Below the pieces are notes generated by a model. That model was not told where the DNA came from and did not search any database. It was given only the letters and a program-made list of their open reading frames with translations. From Dryocola sp032000125 (lineage in GTDB: Bacteria; Pseudomonadota; Gammaproteobacteria; Enterobacterales; Enterobacteriaceae): DNA of 64,000 nt. The stretch spans positions 47,487-111,486 of the forward strand of contig DAMALH010000010.1 in NCBI GenBank assembly GCA_032000125.1. Reading direction: 5' to 3'. Numbering within the stretch: position 1 is the stretch's first letter; each line of letters opens with the position of its first letter. The translations under genes and the position numbers were made by a program. Positions 8,985-17,300 of this stretch are shown one piece after another.

Positions 8985-10379
8985 ATGACAAATCTAAAAA
9001 AGCGCGAACTGCCAAAAACGAACGCATCGTTAATCTCCATGGTGCAACGTTTCTCAGACATAACCATTATGTTTATCGGGTTATGGGTGGTTTGTAAGGT
9101 CAACGCGTTGCCGTTTTTGTATATGCATCTGCTGATGGCCCTGCTTACCCTCGTTGTATTCCAGATGATTGGCGGCATTACCGATTTTTACCGCTCCTGG
9201 CGCGGCGTGAAAATTTCCAGCGAGCTTACTTTACTGTTGCAAAACTGGAGCCTGAGCTTAATTTTCAGCGCCGGTTTGCTGGCGTTTAACCCGGATTTTG
9301 ACGGTTCCTTCTGGGTTTATCTTGCCTGGTATGTATTAACCGGTTTTGGCATGGTCGTCTGCCGGTCGTTTATACGTTTTGGCGCAGGCTGGCTGCGCAA
9401 TATGGGCTATAACACCCGCCGTATTGCTATCGCAGGCTCTTTGCCCGTTGGCCGTACGCTTGCCAGCAGTTTCCGCAACGAGCCGTGGTTAGGTTTTGAA
9501 GTGACAGGTGTGTACGACGATGTTCAGCCTGCCACCGATCTCGGTGACTACGCCGGTAGCTTCGCGGACCTGGTTGAAGAGGCGCGTTCGGGCCGTATTG
9601 ATAACGTCTATATCGCGATGGCGATGAGCGAAGAGGCGCGCATTAAGGATCTGGTGCGTGAACTGACGGATACCACCTGTTCGGTGCTGCTTATTCCCGA
9701 CGTTTTCACGTTCAATATCCTTAACGCACGCACCGAAGAGGTGAACGGCGTGCCGGTGGTGCCGCTGTTTGATACCCCGCTTAACGGCATTAATCGGGTG
9801 CTGAAACGCCTGGAAGATATCGTCCTCGCATCAATGATTCTGCTGCTGATTTCCCCGGTGCTGCTGTGCATCAGCATCGCGGTTAAGGCTACGTCCCCCG
9901 GCCCGGTCATCTTCCGCCAGACCCGTTACGGCATGGACGGCAAGCCGATTAAGGTGTGGAAGTTCCGCTCTATGAAGGTGATGGAGAACGACGCGGTGGT
10001 AGTGCAGGCCACAAAAGGCGACAAGCGTATTACCCCGGTTGGCAACTTCCTGCGCCGCACGTCGCTTGACGAACTGCCGCAGTTCATCAACGTGCTGCTG
10101 GGCGGCATGTCGATCGTCGGCCCGCGTCCTCATGCCGTAGCGCATAACGAGCAGTATCGCTCGCTGATTGAAGGCTACATGCTGCGCCATAAGGTGAAGC
10201 CGGGCATTACGGGCTGGGCGCAGATTAACGGCTGGCGCGGCGAAACGGATACGCTTGAGAAAATGGAAAAACGCGTTGAGTTTGACCTGGAATATATCCG
10301 CGAGTGGAGCCTGTGGTTTGACATCAAAATCGTCTTCCTGACCATTTTCAAAGGCTTTGTTAACAAAGCCGCGTACTGA
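8985..10379 (+). CDS. wcaJ: WcaJ, undecaprenyl-phosphate glucose phosphotransferase
   Basis: This inner membrane enzyme starts colanic acid synthesis by moving glucose-1-phosphate from UDP-glucose to undecaprenyl phosphate. N-terminal membrane segments (about residues 20-125) are followed by a nucleotide-binding-like middle domain. The C-terminal bacterial sugar transferase domain begins with a membrane segment near residue 280 and carries FRQTRYGMDGKPIKVWKFRSM-type and DELPQFINVLLG motifs, then GPRPH. It is 464 residues, as in E. coli. Confidence 0.96.
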   Translation: MTNLKKRELPKTNASLISMVQRFSDITIMFIGLWVVCKVNALPFLYMHLLMALLTLVVFQMIGGITDFYRSWRGVKISSELTLLLQNWSLSLIFSAGLLAFNPDFDGSFWVYLAWYVLTGFGMVVCRSFIRFGAGWLRNMGYNTRRIAIAGSLPVGRTLASSFRNEPWLGFEVTGVYDDVQPATDLGDYAGSFADLVEEARSGRIDNVYIAMAMSEEARIKDLVRELTDTTCSVLLIPDVFTFNILNARTEEVNGVPVVPLFDTPLNGINRVLKRLEDIVLASMILLLISPVLLCISIAVKATSPGPVIFRQTRYGMDGKPIKVWKFRSMKVMENDAVVVQATKGDKRITPVGNFLRRTSLDELPQFINVLLGGMSIVGPRPHAVAHNEQYRSLIEGYMLRHKVKPGITGWAQINGWRGETDTLEKMEKRVEFDLEYIREWSLWFDIKIVFLTIFKGFVNKAAY

Positions 10380-10390
10380 GTGAGACACTC

Positions 10391-11869
10391 ATGAGTCTGA
10401 GAGAAAAAACCATCAGCGGCGCCAAATGGTCAGCCTTTGCCACCATCGTTATTATCGGCCTGGGGCTGGTGCAGATGACCGTGCTGGCGCGCATTGTCGA
10501 CAACAGCGAGTTTGGTCTGTTAACCGTTTCGCTGGTGATCATCGCGCTGGCGGACACGCTGTCTGATTTTGGCATCGCCAATTCTATTATTCAGCGTAAA
10601 GAAATAAGCCACCTTGAGCTGACCACGCTCTACTGGCTGAACGTGGGGCTGGGTCTTGTGGTGTTTGCGGTGGTGTTTTTACTGAGCGGTTTTATCGCCG
10701 GCGTGCTGCATACCCCCGCGCTGTCGCCGCTGATTAAAACGCTGTCCTTCGCTTTTATCATCATCCCGCACGGCCAGCAGTTCCGCGCGTTAATGCAAAA
10801 GGAGCTTGAGTTCTCAAAGATAGGCTCCATTGAGACGATTTCCGTATTGGTAGGCTTTACGGTGACGGTTAGTACCGCGATGTACTACCCGTTCGCCATG
10901 ACCGCCATCCTGGGTTATCTGGTAAATACCCTGGTGCGGACCTCTTTGTTTAGCTTCTTTGGCCGCAAGATTTACCGCCCAGGCTTCCATTTTTCGCTCA
11001 AATCCGTGGGCTCGAACCTTAAGTTCGGCGCCTGGCTGACGGCGGACAGCATTATCAATTACGTGAATACCAACCTGTCGACGCTGGTGCTGGCGCGTAT
11101 CCTTGGGGCCAGCGTTGCCGGGGGATATAACCTTGCTTACAACGTGGCGGTGGTGCCGCCGATGAAGCTGAACCCGATCATTACCCGCGTGCTGTTCCCG
11201 GCATTTGCCAAAATTCAGGATGATACCGACAAGCTGCGCGTGAACTTTTATAAGCTGCTGTCGGTTGTCGGCATTATTAACTTCCCGGCGCTGCTCGGCC
11301 TGCTGGTGGTGTCGAATAACTTCGTGCCGCTGGTGTTTGGCGAGAAGTGGGCTTTTATTACTCCGATTCTGCAACTGCTTTGCGTGGTTGGCCTGCTGCG
11401 TTCCATCGGTAATCCGATTGGCTCGCTGCTGATGGCGAAGGCGCGCGTGGACATCAGCTTTAAATTCAACGTCTTTAAAACCTGCCTGTTTATCCCGGCG
11501 ATTATCGTTGGCGGGCATCTGGGCGGCGCGCTCGGCGTGACGCTTGGCTTCCTGCTCGTGCAGGTGGTGAACACCGTGCTGAGCTATTTCATCATGATTA
11601 AACCGGTGCTGGGGTCGAGCTACCGGGAGTACATCTTAAGTCTCTGGCTGCCGTTCTATCTTTCCATTCCGACGCTTGTGGTGAGCTACGCGCTGGGCGT
11701 GCTGCTTGCAGGGCACCTGTCTCTTGCGCTGCTGCTCGGCGTGCAGATTGCTGCGGGCGTGCTCACTTTTGTCGTTACGCTGGCGGCTTCCCGCAATGCC
11801 CTGGTGGTGGAAATGAAACGCCAGTTTTGTCGCAACGATCGTTTAAAAGCGCTGCTTCGCGCAAGCTAA
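10391..11869 (+). CDS. wzxC: WzxC, colanic acid repeat-unit flippase
   Basis: This is a 492-residue polysaccharide transporter (MOP/MATE superfamily) with about twelve to fourteen hydrophobic segments. It moves the completed lipid-linked colanic acid unit across the inner membrane to the WcaD polymerase. The N-terminus SLREKTISGAKWSAF is characteristic of WzxC. It begins eleven bases after wcaJ. Confidence 0.95.
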   Translation: MSLREKTISGAKWSAFATIVIIGLGLVQMTVLARIVDNSEFGLLTVSLVIIALADTLSDFGIANSIIQRKEISHLELTTLYWLNVGLGLVVFAVVFLLSGFIAGVLHTPALSPLIKTLSFAFIIIPHGQQFRALMQKELEFSKIGSIETISVLVGFTVTVSTAMYYPFAMTAILGYLVNTLVRTSLFSFFGRKIYRPGFHFSLKSVGSNLKFGAWLTADSIINYVNTNLSTLVLARILGASVAGGYNLAYNVAVVPPMKLNPIITRVLFPAFAKIQDDTDKLRVNFYKLLSVVGIINFPALLGLLVVSNNFVPLVFGEKWAFITPILQLLCVVGLLRSIGNPIGSLLMAKARVDISFKFNVFKTCLFIPAIIVGGHLGGALGVTLGFLLVQVVNTVLSYFIMIKPVLGSSYREYILSLWLPFYLSIPTLVVSYALGVLLAGHLSLALLLGVQIAAGVLTFVVTLAASRNALVVEMKRQFCRNDRLKALLRAS

Positions 11870-11893
11870 GAACCCCAAAGAGGTCCTGATATT

Positions 11894-13174
11894 ATGAAAT
11901 TACTGATTCTTGGCAACCACACCTGCGGCAACCGCGGTGACAGCGCCATTTTGCGCGGATTAATTGACGCCATTACCACGATTGATGACGCCGTGCAGGT
12001 CGACGTCATGAGCCGTTATCCCGTCAGTTCTGCCTGGCTGCTGGGCCGCCCGGTGCTGGGCGATGGCCTGTATAAACAACGCAAGCAGCATAACAACGCC
12101 GTAGGGCTGATGGGGCGGGTGAAAAAAGTGCTGCGCCGTAAATATCAGCATCAGGTGCTGATGGCTAAGGCAACGGAAAGCGGCCGCCTGCGCAATATCG
12201 CCATTCCGCAGGGCTTTATCGACTTTGTGAAATCGCTGCAAAAATATGATGCGATTATTCAGGTTGGCGGGTCGTTCTTCGTCGATTTGTACGGCGTTTC
12301 GCAGTTTGAACATGCGCTGTGCAGCTTTATGGCGAAAAAGCCGGTGTATATGATTGGCCACAGCGTTGGACCGTTCCAGGAGCCGCAGTTTAACCAACTG
12401 GCGAGCTATGCGTTTGGCAACGCGAAGGCGCTAATCCTGCGCGAATCCGTAAGCCTTGAGCTGATGAAGCAAAGCAATATTGACACCAGCAAGGTCGAGC
12501 AGGGCGTAGATACCGCCTGGCTTGTGGATCATCACAACGAGACTTTTGTGCCGAGCTACGCGGTGCAACACTGGCTGGATATCATCAGGAGCAGGAAAAC
12601 GGTGGCCATCACGCTGCGCGAGCTGGCGCCGTTCGATAAACGCCTTGGCACCACGCAGAAGGCCTACGAACAGGCGTTTGCCTCCGTGGTCAACCGCGTT
12701 ATTGAGCAGGGCTACCAGGTACTGGCGCTTTCAACCTGTACCGGCATCGACAGCTACAACAAAGATGACCGCATGGTGGCGCTCAACCTGCGCCAGTATG
12801 TGAATAACCCCGACCAGTACCATGTCGTAATGGACGAGCTCAACGACCTGGAGATGGGGAAAATCCTGGGCGAATGCGATCTGACCGTCGGCACTCGTTT
12901 GCACTCGGCGATCGTTTCGATGAACTTTGGTACGCCAGCCATCGCCATTAACTATGAACACAAATCCGCAGGCATCATGCAGCAGTTGGGCATGCCGGAA
13001 ATGGCGATTGATATCCGCCAGCTTCTGGATGGCTCCTTGCAGGGCGTGGTTGCCGACGTGCTGGGCCAGCTGCCGGCTATTAACGAGCGCCTTATGCAGG
13101 CGGTGAGCGCCGAGCGTGAAACCGGACTGCGTATGGTTGAGTCCGTGTTGACCCGCGTGAAGGAGGCAAAATGA
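11894..13174 (+). CDS. wcaK: WcaK, colanic acid pyruvyl transferase
   Basis: This is a 426-residue member of the polysaccharide pyruvyl transferase family, which adds ketal-linked pyruvate from phosphoenolpyruvate to the colanic acid unit. The N-terminal GNHTCGNRGDSAILRGL and the C-terminal GTRLHSAIVSMNFGTPAIAI motifs define the family. Its end overlaps the start of wcaL by four bases (ATGA). Confidence 0.95.
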   Translation: MKLLILGNHTCGNRGDSAILRGLIDAITTIDDAVQVDVMSRYPVSSAWLLGRPVLGDGLYKQRKQHNNAVGLMGRVKKVLRRKYQHQVLMAKATESGRLRNIAIPQGFIDFVKSLQKYDAIIQVGGSFFVDLYGVSQFEHALCSFMAKKPVYMIGHSVGPFQEPQFNQLASYAFGNAKALILRESVSLELMKQSNIDTSKVEQGVDTAWLVDHHNETFVPSYAVQHWLDIIRSRKTVAITLRELAPFDKRLGTTQKAYEQAFASVVNRVIEQGYQVLALSTCTGIDSYNKDDRMVALNLRQYVNNPDQYHVVMDELNDLEMGKILGECDLTVGTRLHSAIVSMNFGTPAIAINYEHKSAGIMQQLGMPEMAIDIRQLLDGSLQGVVADVLGQLPAINERLMQAVSAERETGLRMVESVLTRVKEAK

Positions 13175-14391
13175 AGGTTGGCTTCTTCCTGCTCAAATTC
13201 CCCGTCGCCTCTGAGACATTTGTGCTCAACCAGATCGTTGCATTTATTGATATGGGATATGAGGTGGAGATCGTCGCGATTCAAAAGGGCGATTTGACCA
13301 ATACGCATGCCGCTTTCAAAGAGTACAACCTTGCGCAAAAGACTACATGGCTGATGGATGAACCGCGGGGCAAGGTGGCTAAGCTGCGATCCCGCGCGCT
13401 GAATACCTTGCGTGGCTCGCTTCGCTCGCGTACCTGGCGTGCGCTGAGCGCCTCGCGTTACGGCGACGAGGCAAGGAATCTGATCCTTTCTTCTATTTGC
13501 GGGCGTAACTCGCAAACGCTGCAGGCGGATGTATATATCGCCCACTTTGGCCCGGCAGGCGTAACCGCCGCTAAGCTGCGCGAGCTAGGCGTGCTGAAAG
13601 GGAAAATTGCGACTGTCTTCCACGGCATCGATATTTCAGGACGTGATGCGCTGGCGCGCTACACGCCTGAGTATCAAAAGCTCTTTGCACGCGGTGAACT
13701 GATGCTGCCGATCAGCAATCTCTGGGCCGGTCGCCTGGCAAAAATGGGCTGTCCTGAGGACAAAATTGCCGTCTCCCGTATGGGCGTGGACATGAAGCGA
13801 TTCTCGCTGCGTCCGGTGAAGGCGCCGGCAAAAACGCTGGAGATTATCTCCGTTGCCCGGCTGACCGAGAAAAAAGGGCTGCACATAGCGATTGAAGCCT
13901 GCCGCCTGCTGAAAGAGCGCGGCGTTCAGTTCCGATACAATATTCTGGGCATAGGGCAGTGGGAAACCCGGTTACGCACGCTTATCGAGCAGAACCAACT
14001 GGACGACAGGGTCTTTATGCCGGGCTTTAAGCCAAACCATGAAGTGAAAGCCATGCTTGATGAAGCCGATGTGTTCCTGCTGCCGTCCGTAACGGGAGAG
14101 GACGGCGATATGGAGGGCATTCCGGTGGCGTTAATGGAAGCCATGGCGGTAGGTATTCCGGTTATTTCAACCCTGCACAGCGGCATTCCAGAGCTGATTG
14201 ACGCCGGGCGTTCAGGCTGGCTGGTGCCGGAGTACGATGCCGTCGCGCTAGCCGACAGATTGCAGGCATTTGCCAGCGTTGAGGAGAGCGAGCTTAAGCC
14301 GATGCTCGCCATGGCTCGTGAAAAAGTCGAGCGGGAGTTTAACCAAAAGGTTATCTACCAGCAGTTAGCCCAGCAGCTCCAGACGCTGTAA
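13171..14391 (+). CDS. wcaL: WcaL, colanic acid glycosyltransferase
   Basis: This is a 406-residue GT4 transferase for the colanic acid repeat unit. The C-terminal domain has ISVARLTEKKGLHIAIEA and the nucleotide-sugar site EGIPVALMEAMAVGIPVIST with the E-x7-E pattern of retaining GT-B enzymes. It starts inside the end of wcaK with AAGGAGG just upstream. Confidence 0.95.
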   Translation: MKVGFFLLKFPVASETFVLNQIVAFIDMGYEVEIVAIQKGDLTNTHAAFKEYNLAQKTTWLMDEPRGKVAKLRSRALNTLRGSLRSRTWRALSASRYGDEARNLILSSICGRNSQTLQADVYIAHFGPAGVTAAKLRELGVLKGKIATVFHGIDISGRDALARYTPEYQKLFARGELMLPISNLWAGRLAKMGCPEDKIAVSRMGVDMKRFSLRPVKAPAKTLEIISVARLTEKKGLHIAIEACRLLKERGVQFRYNILGIGQWETRLRTLIEQNQLDDRVFMPGFKPNHEVKAMLDEADVFLLPSVTGEDGDMEGIPVALMEAMAVGIPVISTLHSGIPELIDAGRSGWLVPEYDAVALADRLQAFASVEESELKPMLAMAREKVEREFNQKVIYQQLAQQLQTL

Positions 14392-14420
14392 ACCCACCGA
14401 GTGAAGCTTCACGAGGATAT

Positions 14421-15854
14421 ATGCGTAAAAGATTTGAATCCAATACTCCGCCTTTTTCCCCCTCACGCCGCAAGCTGCTCTGGGCCAGCTCAGTGCTGGC
14501 CGCGGTGCCTTCGGTTTTACCCCGTGCGGTGTTTGCCGCCGGTAGCAAAAGCGAGGTTAGCGTTGAGAAATTCTACAGCGGTGACTGGGCTGCGGCTTTC
14601 AATAAAGCTTTTGATGCAGCGGATATCATCGTGGTGCCGGCAGAGGCGATCTGCGACAAAATCAATAGCGCTATTTTTATGCCGCCGGGTAAAACGCTGC
14701 GCGTTTCGGGCGGCCTGAAGGGCAACGGCAAAGGGCGTTTTGTCTTGCAGGATGGCTGCAAGATCCTCGGCACTAAGGGCGGGCGTTTCAATAATATCAT
14801 CCTTGACGTTCGCGGCTCTGATTGCACCATTCAGGGCATTGATATGAGCGGTTTAGTCCCGGTGACGCAGATTTATATCGGCGGCAAAGACAAACGCATG
14901 CGCATCATGCGTAATCTGATTATCGACGATATCACTATCCATGATGCCAACTACGGCATTCTGCGTCAGGGTTTTCACAACCGCATGGAGAACGTGAAGA
15001 TAACCAACGGGCGCTTTAGCCATTTACAGGGCGACGCCATTGAGTGGAACGTGGCGGTAAACGACCATAACCTGCTTATCTCCGATCATGTGATTGATAA
15101 CATTGACTGTACCAACGGGAAGATAAACTGGGGTATCGGTATTGGGCTGTCCGGGAAATCTTATAACAACGAATATCCTGAAGATCAGTCGGTGAAAAAT
15201 TTTGTCATCGCAAATATCACCGGGAGTAATTGCCGTCAGTTGGTGCACGTTGAGAGCGGGAAGCATTTCATTATCAGAAATGTGAAAGCGCGCAATATTA
15301 ATCATACTTTTAGCCGCAAGGCCGGCATTGATAATGCCACGGTAGCAATTTATGGCTGTGATAATTTCGTGATCGATAATATCGATATGGTAGATAGCGC
15401 GGGCTTCCTGATTGGCTACGGAACCAGAAAGGGCAAATATTTATCCATTCCGCAAAATTTCCGCCTGAACGACATTACGCTTGATAACTCCAGCATGCAG
15501 TATAAAGCCCGCGGCATCCAGATTTCGTCCGGTAACGCCACCTCGTTTTTGGCTATTACAAACCTGACCACGAAGGGGGCGACGCTTGAGATAAACAACA
15601 AGCCTCAGCATCTTTTCCTGAGGAATGTCAATGTGATGCAAAAAGAAGCCGTCGGGCCCGCCATGAAACTTCGCTTTGATTTACGCAAGGATGTGCGGGG
15701 CCGCTTCATGGCAAAAGAAGATACCCTGCTGTCGCTTGCCAGCGTCCGGGCGGTAAATGAGAAAGGGGAGAGTTCGGTGGATATCGACAGAGTCGATCAT
15801 CAGCATGTGAACACCAATAACCTTAATTTTGCGTTACCTTCGTTGCGTAAATAA
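14421..15854 (+). CDS. wcaM: WcaM, colanic acid protein with right-handed beta helix
   Basis: This is the last gene of the operon, 477 residues against 464 in E. coli. The N-terminus has SRRKLLWASS followed by a hydrophobic stretch and AVFAAG, a good twin-arginine (Tat) signal shape, suggesting export to the periplasm. The rest has pectate-lyase-like repeats (NIILDVRGSDCTIQGIDM and many Asn-Ile turns). The exact role in colanic acid is not established. An AGGATAT site precedes the ATG. Confidence 0.92.
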   Translation: MRKRFESNTPPFSPSRRKLLWASSVLAAVPSVLPRAVFAAGSKSEVSVEKFYSGDWAAAFNKAFDAADIIVVPAEAICDKINSAIFMPPGKTLRVSGGLKGNGKGRFVLQDGCKILGTKGGRFNNIILDVRGSDCTIQGIDMSGLVPVTQIYIGGKDKRMRIMRNLIIDDITIHDANYGILRQGFHNRMENVKITNGRFSHLQGDAIEWNVAVNDHNLLISDHVIDNIDCTNGKINWGIGIGLSGKSYNNEYPEDQSVKNFVIANITGSNCRQLVHVESGKHFIIRNVKARNINHTFSRKAGIDNATVAIYGCDNFVIDNIDMVDSAGFLIGYGTRKGKYLSIPQNFRLNDITLDNSSMQYKARGIQISSGNATSFLAITNLTTKGATLEINNKPQHLFLRNVNVMQKEAVGPAMKLRFDLRKDVRGRFMAKEDTLLSLASVRAVNEKGESSVDIDRVDHQHVNTNNLNFALPSLRK

Positions 15855-15882
15855 ACAATCAAGCGACTTTACGATTTTTCTG

Positions 15883-15913
15883 AGCCCTTATTGACTTTAA
15901 TAAGGGCTTTTTA
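15883..15913 (+). terminator. Rho-independent terminator of the colanic acid operon
   Basis: A perfect ten-base stem (AGCCCTTATT with AATAAGGGCT) closes a six-base loop and runs into a T tract, 29 bases after the wcaM stop. Confidence 0.85.
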
Positions 15914-15973
15914 GTTTTGTATCCCCTGAGCCTGGGGATAAGATGAAGTACAAACTTTGGGGATCAATTCATG

Positions 15974-16002
15974 CTGGCATCAGAGCACGAAAAGACTATA
16001 AT
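15974..16002 (+). promoter_or_regulatory. Predicted sigma-70 promoter of galF
   Basis: CTGGCA (15974-15979) and a consensus TATAAT (15997-16002) are separated by 17 bases, with the galF start 31 bases downstream of the -10 box. This fits a promoter for galF that is independent of the colanic acid operon. Confidence 0.6.
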
Positions 16003-16032
16003 CCTCCAACCATTTAAGAGGTGGGACTAAAC

Positions 16033-16929
16033 ATGACTAATTTGAAAGCAGTTATTCCGGTAGCCGGTCTTGGCATGCATATGTTGCCTGCAACAAAAGC
16101 CATCCCGAAAGAGATGCTGCCGATTGTCGATAAGCCGATGATCCAGTACATCGTCGATGAAATCGTGGCTGCGGGTATCAAAGAAATTGTCCTGGTAACC
16201 CACTCTTCAAAGAATGCGGTCGAAAACCACTTCGACACTTCTTATGAGCTTGAAGCGCTGCTTGAACAGCGCGTTAAACGCCAGCTGCTGGCCGAAGTGC
16301 AGTCTATTTGTCCGCCGGGCGTGACCATCATGAACGTCCGCCAGGCCCAGCCGCTGGGCCTGGGTCATTCCATCCTCTGCGCTCAGCCCGTTGTTGGCAA
16401 TAACCCGTTTGTTGTTGTGCTGCCGGATGTGGTGCTGGACAACGCAAGCGCCGACCCACTGCGCTATAATTTGGCTGCTATGGTCGCACGTTTCAATGAA
16501 ACCGGGCGCAGCCAGGTGCTGGCTAAGCATATGCCCAATGAAGACCTGTCGGCGTACTCCGTTATCACGACGCAGGAACCGCTGGACAATGACGGCCAGG
16601 TAAGCCGTATCGTCGACTTCGTTGAAAAGCCAGACGAGCAGCAAACGCTGCCTTCCGACCTTGCGGCAGTAGGGCGCTATGTTCTGTCTGCGGATATCTG
16701 GGCCGAACTGGAAAAAACCGAGCCAGGCGCATGGGACCGAATCCAGCTGACGGACGCCATCGCTGCGCTGAATGAAAAGCAGCCGGTTGAAGCAGCGCTG
16801 ATGACGGGCGTTAGCTACGACTGCGGCAAGAAAATGGGTTATATGAAGGCGTTCGTTAACTACGGCCTGCGTAACCATAAAGAAGGGCAGAAGTTCCGGG
16901 AAAGCATCCAGAAGATGCTGGCACGTTGA
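16033..16929 (+). CDS. galF: GalF, GalU-like regulatory subunit / UTP-glucose-1-phosphate uridylyltransferase homologue
   Basis: This 298-residue paralogue of GalU marks the left border of enteric O-antigen loci and is thought to modulate UDP-glucose synthesis. The nucleotidyltransferase loop reads GLGMHMLPATKAI; GalU has Thr-Arg where this protein has Met-His, so the catalytic Arg is lost, as is typical for GalF. A GTG at 16021 is in frame, but the ATG at 16033 matches the E. coli start and has AGAGGTGGG upstream. Confidence 0.95.
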   Translation: MTNLKAVIPVAGLGMHMLPATKAIPKEMLPIVDKPMIQYIVDEIVAAGIKEIVLVTHSSKNAVENHFDTSYELEALLEQRVKRQLLAEVQSICPPGVTIMNVRQAQPLGLGHSILCAQPVVGNNPFVVVLPDVVLDNASADPLRYNLAAMVARFNETGRSQVLAKHMPNEDLSAYSVITTQEPLDNDGQVSRIVDFVEKPDEQQTLPSDLAAVGRYVLSADIWAELEKTEPGAWDRIQLTDAIAALNEKQPVEAALMTGVSYDCGKKMGYMKAFVNYGLRNHKEGQKFRESIQKMLAR

Positions 16930-16960
16930 TCGTAACCCAGTGAAAATAAAATGCTTATGA

Positions 16961-17027
16961 AAAAACGGCAGTTAAGTGACCGTGAGGATGTTTCGGACAT
17001 CTTTATGGAACTGACTGCCGTTTTTTT
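16961..17027 (+). terminator. galF terminator with nested hairpin
   Basis: AAAACGGCAGT on the left pairs with ACTGCCGTTTT on the right, followed by a run of T. The loop of about 40 bases holds its own hairpin, GATGT-TTCGG-ACATC. It separates galF from the O-antigen operon. Confidence 0.75.
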
Positions 17028-17072
17028 GCGTAAGGCCTTGATAAACTAAGGTCTTTATTTTCTATCGTAATG

Positions 17073-17110
17073 CATTCGAACAGGCATTGTTCCGAGTCTC
17101 TGTTCGAATG
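17073..17110. repeat. Perfect 11-bp inverted repeat upstream of JUMPstart
   Basis: CATTCGAACAG (17073-17083) and CTGTTCGAATG (17100-17110) are exact reverse complements with a 16-base spacer. No T run follows. The element lies 24 bases before JUMPstart, in the region expected to hold the O-antigen promoter, so it could be an operator, or a hairpin at the start of the transcript. Confidence 0.6.
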
Positions 17111-17133
17111 TGTTGCCGACATCCGCTAGTTTT

Positions 17134-17175
17134 CAGTGCACTGGTAGCTGTTGAGCCAGGGGCGGTAGCGTGCCT
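17134..17175 (+). promoter_or_regulatory. JUMPstart element with ops site (RfaH recruitment)
   Basis: This 42-base stretch follows the JUMPstart consensus from CAGTGCACTGG to GCGTGCCT. The ops core GGCGGTAGCGTG is at 17161-17172. In enterics ops pauses RNA polymerase and loads RfaH, which then prevents early termination through long polysaccharide operons. It predicts that the genes from 17301 to at least 32402 are one RfaH-dependent transcript. Confidence 0.95.
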
Positions 17176-17300
17176 GAGAATTTGCCATTTACTTGCTGCT
17201 GAATGGGCTGATTGTAAAACTAAGAGTTTAAAGTGATAACGCTTTGGCTAAAAATAACAATATCGCTATTCAGGAAATAAATTACATAAAGAGTTACTCG

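Noticed and set aside
7595..9178. A 527-codon open frame on the minus strand across manB and into wcaJ
   Set aside because: It lies antisense to well-conserved manB, has no recognisable protein motif, and long antisense frames are common in GC-rich genes with this codon use.
17244..17300. Upstream extension of legB from a TTG
   Set aside because: The ATG at 17301 begins at the conserved N-terminus of the family, and the extension has no support.
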